Program-made: the position numbers and the translations under genes | Shown here: positions 58,285-64,000 of the stretch, piece by piece | Layout of the letters: each line of letters opens with the position of its first letter | Numbering within the stretch: the stretch's first letter is position 1 | Notes under the pieces: generated by a model | What the model was told of the DNA's origin: nothing | The model's input: the letters and a program-made list of their open reading frames with translations, nothing else | Databases searched by the model: none | Assembly: GCA_009760855.2 (NCBI GenBank) | Contig: WPIO01000090.1 | Location: 915,001-979,000 of the forward strand | Direction: 5' to 3' | Source: Cristatella mucedo | Taxonomy: Eukaryota; Bryozoa; Phylactolaemata; Cristatellidae | DNA: 64,000 nt

Positions 58285-58740
58285 GAACTAATGACGATGA
58301 TAGTGATAATGCACTTGTATAGTGCCTCCTAGAGAATTATTGTTTTCCAGTCGTCCTAATATTTTTGGACACAAAGTATGTCATTAGGTTTTTCAATAAA
58401 AATGCACTGCATGAGCACGCATTACCATACATGTGACCATTCACGAAAAGACCAGCAATCGGTTTACATAGAAGATTAAGATAAACGTCGACTTAGAGAT
58501 TTAGGAAACAGCTGGGTTCTAGGCGTCTGTTGAAATGTCGTCGAGTCAGGGAAAGTGAGCTCCAAGCTTCGGGAAATTTTGAACTGAACTCATGGTCTCC
58601 AAAGGATTACAGGCTGGTTTCAAGGCATAGCTTAATGACAGGTAATGCAACGCCTAGTCCAATTTAGGAGTAGTTATGATAGGTCTATTGTATGAAGATA
58701 CTGCATTTCAATCAGAATTCAAAGCCTGTGCAAGTAACGT
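58285..58740 (-). mobile_element. LINE family A, very diverged copy
   Basis: GATGATAGTGATAATGCACTTG tail-like, GTGCCTCCTAGAG, and further in GTGAGCTCCAAGCTTCGGG, CATGGTCTCCAAAGGATT and AGGAGTAGTTATGATAGG, which are family A words in minus orientation. Confidence 0.65.
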
Positions 58741-59826
58741 GACTTTTGTAGTTGATGCCAATTAAAATAAAATTGTGTTACATATGAAAACTCCTCACTG
58801 TGGAATTCAGTTTGAATGCTTTATAGTCTCGTATGCATATCAGAAAGCCCCAGCTAGTATAGAGGTCCTAAAAGAATACCTTCTGAAGAGCTGGGCATAA
58901 AGTGAAATAAATTCCCGTGATGTTTTCGGGCCTTACAAGCATCTGTTAATAAAAATAATTCCCGTGTCTTATTAATTGTGTGCCGTATGGGGCGCTATTT
59001 CCGTTATTCTCACCGTTTCTCTATTATGTGTTGGAATCCTTTGGCTGCTGTACGGCCCCAACTTAAAGCCGCCTATTCTCCGAGTGTGCTGTAGAAAATT
59101 CGCCTTGGCAGCATTAACTTAGTTCCTCTTTCTTAGTTAAGTAGCAAACGGAGAAGCATTACATTAAATATCCAGAATCCCAATCGATCGCCTAATTCAC
59201 TTTAAATCTAACAGTGGTCCTTTAGCAAGAGTTGCTGTCTCCTGTCTGCATAAATCCTGTTCAGTTGCAGTTACTGCTTTTGATACCACGGATGAGCACT
59301 GACGAAAAATAACCGGCACCTGCCACAGGAGAGCCGTACAATTAAGATTCCACTGACCTTTGCTGGGATGGCACTGAATCAGCATGCCAGTGCTAAACCA
59401 GCAAGCCGCTTTCAAGAAGACTTGCTGAAATATAAACCTCGGAGCTTCAACGGGAGGCTGCTAGGCATGGAGAGTGAGCTGGCAGGACGTTGTGCCGCTG
59501 GCTGGAAAGCAAAGCTTGATGAAACTGGCAAGCAATTTATTTGGCCAATACGGGTTTGTCACTTCGGAATATGCCAGGCAACGTCATACGGAAGTCAGCG
59601 GCCTATAGGATTAAAGTTGTAACGGCTGGCTTACGGGAGTGTATTTTTAACCAGCTTGCCTTTGTTGCTAAATTTATCAGGGTTACTTGCTACTAGGGCG
59701 GCAGGAATTACTTTCACTCCTCTAGATCAGATTATCAATCACTAGATCAATTTTCTAATCGTAATACGAATCATCCTGCTGGGAATATTACGAAGGATAG
59801 CCTTCCGAGACTTCCTCGTCGTCAAG
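58741..59826. other. Region downstream of the SMYD-like locus, unassigned
   Basis: A plus-strand frame at 59368-59622 (84 codons) has balanced composition but no recognised motif and no clear splice context. Confidence 0.35.
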
Positions 59827-60659
59827 CTACAGCAGGTTTGCAGGGCTATCGTTTGCATTAAATGTGAATAACAGGGATTTGAAGTAGTCTACCAATAAGC
59901 TGTCTCCACCATGAGTAATAGCCAGTGTGGTGCAGGCTTCCTTGAGACCATCTTTTCTAGCGTACGTACCTTGCAAGCTCATTAAAGTCACCATTCTATA
60001 CTGAGCCATGGCAGCAGGCACCGAAGGCGGTTCGCCGAGCGTCCCGTACACGGTGACGAGCACTCGTGCATTTCTCATGAACCGTCCAAAAGCAAGCTGT
60101 CAATCGCTCCGTGACAAGCGAGCCTGCATCATGCCTGCAACTGCTCTTTGCGAATGCCGATGGCCAACGCATGGTAGACGTTCAAAGTACAGTGCTCTCT
60201 TATATATACGTCGGCTGCTTCGACCGCTTTTTTGTGCTGACCGGCTTTTGTGGCTGCGACCATCATGGCAAGCACTTGCAGAGCGCTTGCCTCCGCGTTG
60301 GCCCTCTCGCTGAGGCCGCCTTTGGTAGGCACTCGTCTGCTGCTGCACATGATCATCTTTGAGCAGTCGTCTCCGTGGTGGCAGCGCAGCGCTACCAAGC
60401 GCTGCTCACGAATCAAGTTACAAGTTGTCTTAGTGCAAAGCAAGCACTGGCAGTCGAGCATATAGTGATCCATCAAGAGAGCCTTTCGTTCCGTCATCGT
60501 GGCAACATTTTCCGGTCCGTAGTTTATCGTTATCTAAAGTAGGACAAGGTACGAGGCTGTCTGCAGATGGTCAGTTTCTGTAATACAAAAACGTGTACAC
60601 TACCTACAGATTTTCAAAAATACGTCACTCCAAGCCAATCAAGAGATTCATTCAAATAC

Positions 60660-60840
60660 GAACACGCACACACACGAACACACACCTACACAATTCACCC
60701 CCCCCCCTGCGCACACACACACGCACGCAGGCGCACACGCACAGACACAAAAACATACACACACCCACACACACAATGCATATAATATATATATAAAGGG
60801 CACACACGCACACGTAAAACGTTTGTGTGTGTGTTTACTT
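60660..60840 (+). repeat. CA-rich low-complexity tract
   Basis: (CA)n interrupted by C-runs (60701-60708), followed by GT-rich (GTGTGTGT) sequence at about 60820-60835. Inside the SMYD-like intron 60534-62573. Confidence 0.9.
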
Positions 60841-60999
60841 TATCAAAATGCGTAAATATAGTATATATCCCAAAAATTTATCCTTCTATCAATCTTCCGA
60901 AAATTCCTGTATGCAAACATATTTCAATTAAATCATATATCCATGTATCCATACACGAATCAGCGGAAGTACTCATATACTTCACTTTCTCTCCGAAGC

Positions 61000-61925
61000 T
61001 TTCAGCGAATCAAATTTTCTCAACTCTCTTTCTTCATATGGTGAAGACATTGGCATATGGATTGCAGCAAACTTTCTTAAATCGAATGACGATTAAACTA
61101 ACTTACTATTTATGGACAAACCAAGTGTTATTGGCAAGGTCAACGGTCACTCTCGACTCTGCCAGCATATCACCTGTTGAATTTTCACAAAATCTAGATG
61201 TTCTGCTCTAAAGTGACCTTTCATTAGACGACCAAGTTAGCTCCACAATCAAGTTTGCCTACTTTCAGCTAAAAAAACATAAATTCGGGCTTGTTTAGAC
61301 AGGGACAGCACGCTTAAATTTGTCTATGCATTAGTGACATCTCATCTTGACTTCGTTAATATAGCTCGGTGGTCTACCGACCTTAGCAATAAGGCACTTA
61401 CAGCTAGTGCAAAACTCTGAAACCAGGCTTGTCTGTTGTGAGCGTTGCAGTTGCCAAATCACACCACTTTCCGTCACGTCAACCACTTCTCGCCGACCTG
61501 CACTGGCATTACGTCAAGCAAATCATTGACTTCAAGGTTTTGTCACTCACTTTTAGGTCCCAAAACTCTTTAGCTCTAGCCTACATATCAGATCTACTCC
61601 CCCCACTATGCCAAGCATCGTACCACTCGCTTTTCGGAAACTAACTGTTTACCTATACCTCGTACAAATCACAAATCCTTTGGAGACAGTGCCTTTAGTT
61701 CGCATGCTCCCAAAGCCTGAAACTCACTACCGACTTGCGTATCGTCATCTCCTAACTTGTCCACAACTAAAAAGAAACTAAATATACATCCATTTATCCC
61801 AGCATTTAGTGGGGCCTTGTGATTCGGCCTTTCGACTGTCCATCCTTAGCAGCAAATGTAAAGCGAAGAGGAATACATTGATTATTCTCAGGCGCTTTAT
61901 AAACTGTATCGTTACTGTTATTATT
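61000..61925 (+). mobile_element. LINE family A, diverged copy in SMYD-like intron
   Basis: Palm remnant (IWIAANFLKSNDD-like), SISPVE..QNLDV, LVCCERCSCQI, DLHW, VLSLTFRSQ, a damaged stem at about 61855-61900 and a TTATTATTATT tail. Many frameshifts. Confidence 0.8.
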
Positions 61926-62145
61926 ATTATGTATATGCTTATGCGTGCTGACACTGTGTGCTGCCACTAACCAAACTTGCATGCCGACCCTGGGCATGTC
62001 ACTTCTAAAACTGCTTTTCTTATTGTTAATCGAGCATGATATCACTAATTATTTTATCGGGCTTGTTTTGCAGCAAATACAAAGTGCTTGGAAAGAGATT
62101 GCATTATCTGAGGGTGCTATATCAAATGCATTATTAGTATTATTA
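61926..62145 (+). mobile_element. Second LINE family A 3' UTR in tandem
   Basis: Restarts within the UTR (TATGCTTATGCGTGCTGACAC) directly after the previous tail, continues to a second stem (62085-62125) and an ATTATTAGTATTATTATT tail. Confidence 0.8.
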
Positions 62146-63390
62146 TTTTTTTTTAAACATACTCCGCGTACAATATTGTATTTCTCAGCTGTGGCTCTTA
62201 GTATCTAAAAGGTAATTTACCATGAGAAGTCTGAAAGAAAAGCTAAAGCTGAAACATGTTTTAGCGTACATACAATTTCAAGGTACTTCCATACATAAAG
62301 CATAACTCTTTCCTTACACGATGCCGTTAGCTACTAATTGGGTCATTATTTCAGGCAAGAGTGGTAACTAATTTGTGTACCGAAGAAGGATCGATGGATA
62401 TTTGAAATGTAGCTAAGCATTGAGATCTTCGAGAAATCTTGTCCTCGAAATATGAACGGACGTTAAGATTTGACACTACTGCTAATTCACTAGCACAGTC
62501 ATTGAGTTCTCGGACCTCTATTCACATATTGCAGCAGTGAAGTAAAGCATGCAGCGATAAATAGCGTACTCACATCCGCTGATTTCGGCACTCTATACCT
62601 TGTCCTGATGCTCATCCCTATTCCCCTGTAAGATCTTACGCCATTAGGCACACAGGAGTGCTTGTATTTCATCATTATAACCGGATACAGCCCCTCGCCG
62701 ATCGGTCTAAGCAGTTCATCCACGATTTCGAGGCAGCAGGTGCCTATTTTTCCAAAGCAGCCTATCACCTCTGACTGCGACGGGCATTTGAGGTTGATAC
62801 TTTGGCCTCTAGCAAAGTAGCTTTTCGAGAACGCCAGGACGTCCATCGTCGGCTGCCCAGCATTGAACCGTTCGGCCTCGTGGGCGGTCGGGCAAGCTGT
62901 CGCAGAGATCTCGTCGTCGGGCACGGCTACTATCGGCACTTGACGACGGCACGGAACTGGAAGTAGCCTCTTTCTCGCTTGAAAGCAGGCTACGCTGGGT
63001 GTCAGTCACCCGACGACTCGCCGAGAGCACGCCTGAGAAGAGTTCTGTGTACCAAGCGAGCATCGTCGATGTGCTCACTACAACTTTCGCCTATCCCTTC
63101 AAGTAGAGAAGTGCACTCTCGTGCTTAGGAAGAAATTTCTTCAGCTTGATCGCGAGAGACTTCACTGCTGCAGCAGCAATCGCATTGGCAATGTTCGCAG
63201 GTAAAAAGCGGAAGTAGGAGACGCGGACTCCGCTATCAATGCCAGCCTGAAAGCAGGTGCTGCAATACTTGCCCTTCATCTCTGCACGTAGCACCCACTC
63301 AAACGGACATTCACTCACCACTGTCCGACCGGGTGCATGAAAATGGCTCTGAGGACATATTCTGCTTCTCCGAATATCTGCAGCACCGTG

Positions 63391-63939
63391 CTGCAATAGA
63401 AACGTCGGCTCAGCAATCAAAACCAGCCTAGAAATAGTTTGAAGTAACCAAATACGATACGGTAAACAAGTTCCATTTATGTGTGCCCGCTTATACTGTT
63501 TTCGTTTTAGTGTCTGATCAGGTTTCAAGACAGTGATAAGATTCGCATCTACAGCATGCATACTATATTGCTCAGTTGCATGTTATCAGAGTGGGAAGTA
63601 ATTTAAATTAAAAGTACTTAATGGAAGCGGAGTTTAAATCCTGATGGCAGCGAGATTTCCAAAACGTTCTTGCTCATAACGAATCTATTCTTGCAACGTT
63701 TAATCACAAAGTCTGTGCGATCGCAAGAAGTGATAGCAAACTTATAAACTAAAACGCTAGAAAAAAAATATTTGTGAAATACGCAGTAAACTCCCATATT
63801 GTTTAAGTGCCCAGTGTACGATTCGTTAATGTCTTGGTTATTGCTTTTAATCCACAGATCCTCTGTTTTAGTAAAGCGTTTCACATTTAACCATTGCAGA
63901 AATTGCAATTGCATAAATTTTAAGAGAAAACTGCCTCTA
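63391..63939. other. Upstream side of the SMYD-like exon, unassigned
   Basis: Begins with the acceptor (minus strand, TTTCTATTGCAG) of the first recognised SMYD exon, so the part nearest 63391 is intronic. Earlier exons were not recognised. Confidence 0.4.
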
Positions 63940-64000
63940 ATAGTAATAATAGTACAATTGATAAAGCACCCTCAGAGAACTTAATCTCTTTCTAAGGGCT
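63940..64000 (-). mobile_element. LINE family A 3' end, cut by window edge
   Basis: TAGTAATAATAGTAC tail and the stem complement (GCACCCTCAGAGAACTTAATC); it continues beyond the window. Confidence 0.85.

Larger units (their letters stand above)
59827..63390 (-). pseudogene. SMYD-type MYND/SET lysine methyltransferase locus, apparently disrupted
   Basis: Recognisable pieces in order on the minus strand. 63390 to about 63240: N-terminal SET part (PGRTVVSECPFEWVL) and the first MYND cysteine pair CSTC (63253-63264), after an acceptor ending TTGCAG. 63199-63120, in another frame: CEHC and CCCSSE, the rest of the MYND finger, with in-frame TAA at 63125-63127. About 63090-63005, same frame: DARLVHRTLLRR, typical of the SMYD linker. 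About 62940-62574: SET core (EVIGCFGKI, IGEGLYP, KHSCVPN) ending at a GT donor. 60533-60132: ITINYGP, the post-SET CQCLLC and the start of the C-terminal helical region. 60096-59827: the C-terminal TPR-like end (LAITHGGDSLLVDYF) with a stop. SMYD enzymes are SAM-dependent lysine methyltransferases of nucleus and cytosol. The invariant NHSC asparagine is lysine here. Frame breaks near 63200, 63000 and 60115, plus the stop, suggest a decaying gene. Assembly errors or missed introns are the alternative. Confidence 0.7.

Overview
The window is eukaryotic genomic DNA, most likely from a metazoan, probably an invertebrate. Coding sequence is split into short exons by GT-AG introns. The DNA between exons is packed with broken non-LTR retrotransposons, tRNA-derived SINEs and microsatellites. 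One gene is a KCTD3/SHKBP1 orthologue, a family I know from animals. I cannot name the species. There is no bacterial-style operon, CRISPR array or rRNA, and I found no true tRNA gene.

Layout. (1) About 1-10929, plus strand: the C-terminal two thirds of a divergent MAPK-like protein kinase, in six exons I could join in phase (277 residues plus stop). Its N-lobe lies upstream or in exons I could not recognise. (2) About 11-26 kb: no confident gene, mostly retroelement debris, with a nested LINE insertion, a perfect 23-bp hairpin and a segment with telomere-like TTTAGGG variants. (3) 26037-49868, plus strand: a complete 13-exon SHKBP1/KCTD3-type gene. All exon phases agree and the product is 691 residues: an N-terminal BTB/T1 domain, a WD-like beta-propeller and a conserved short acidic helix near the C terminus. 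(4) 50-59 kb: retroelements, SINEs and unassigned DNA. (5) 59827-63390, minus strand: a SMYD-type MYND/SET methyltransferase locus that looks disrupted. It has frame changes, an in-frame stop and a lost SET asparagine, and one intron holds a LINE.

Repeats. LINE family A is a CR1/L2/Jockey-type element that ends in a conserved stem-loop followed by (TTA)n. It occurs at least 25 times in both orientations, and all copies seen are truncated or broken. LINE family B has a related C terminus but ends in a TTACA/TAATG-type pentamer tail. SINE family 1 (about 170 bp, A-box-like and perfect B-box motifs) has four near-complete copies plus fragments. A second tRNA-like family and a roughly 390-bp noncoding repeat also recur. 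One family B copy abuts the 5' splice site of SHKBP1/KCTD3 exon 8.

I do not see an obvious new multi-gene system. The most unusual items are the kinase with DFD in place of DFG and TQK in place of TxY, the long AT palindrome in its last intron, the disrupted SMYD locus, and the two LINE and at least two SINE families with recognisable structural hallmarks. All calls come from reading the sequence and recalling family motifs. No search was run.
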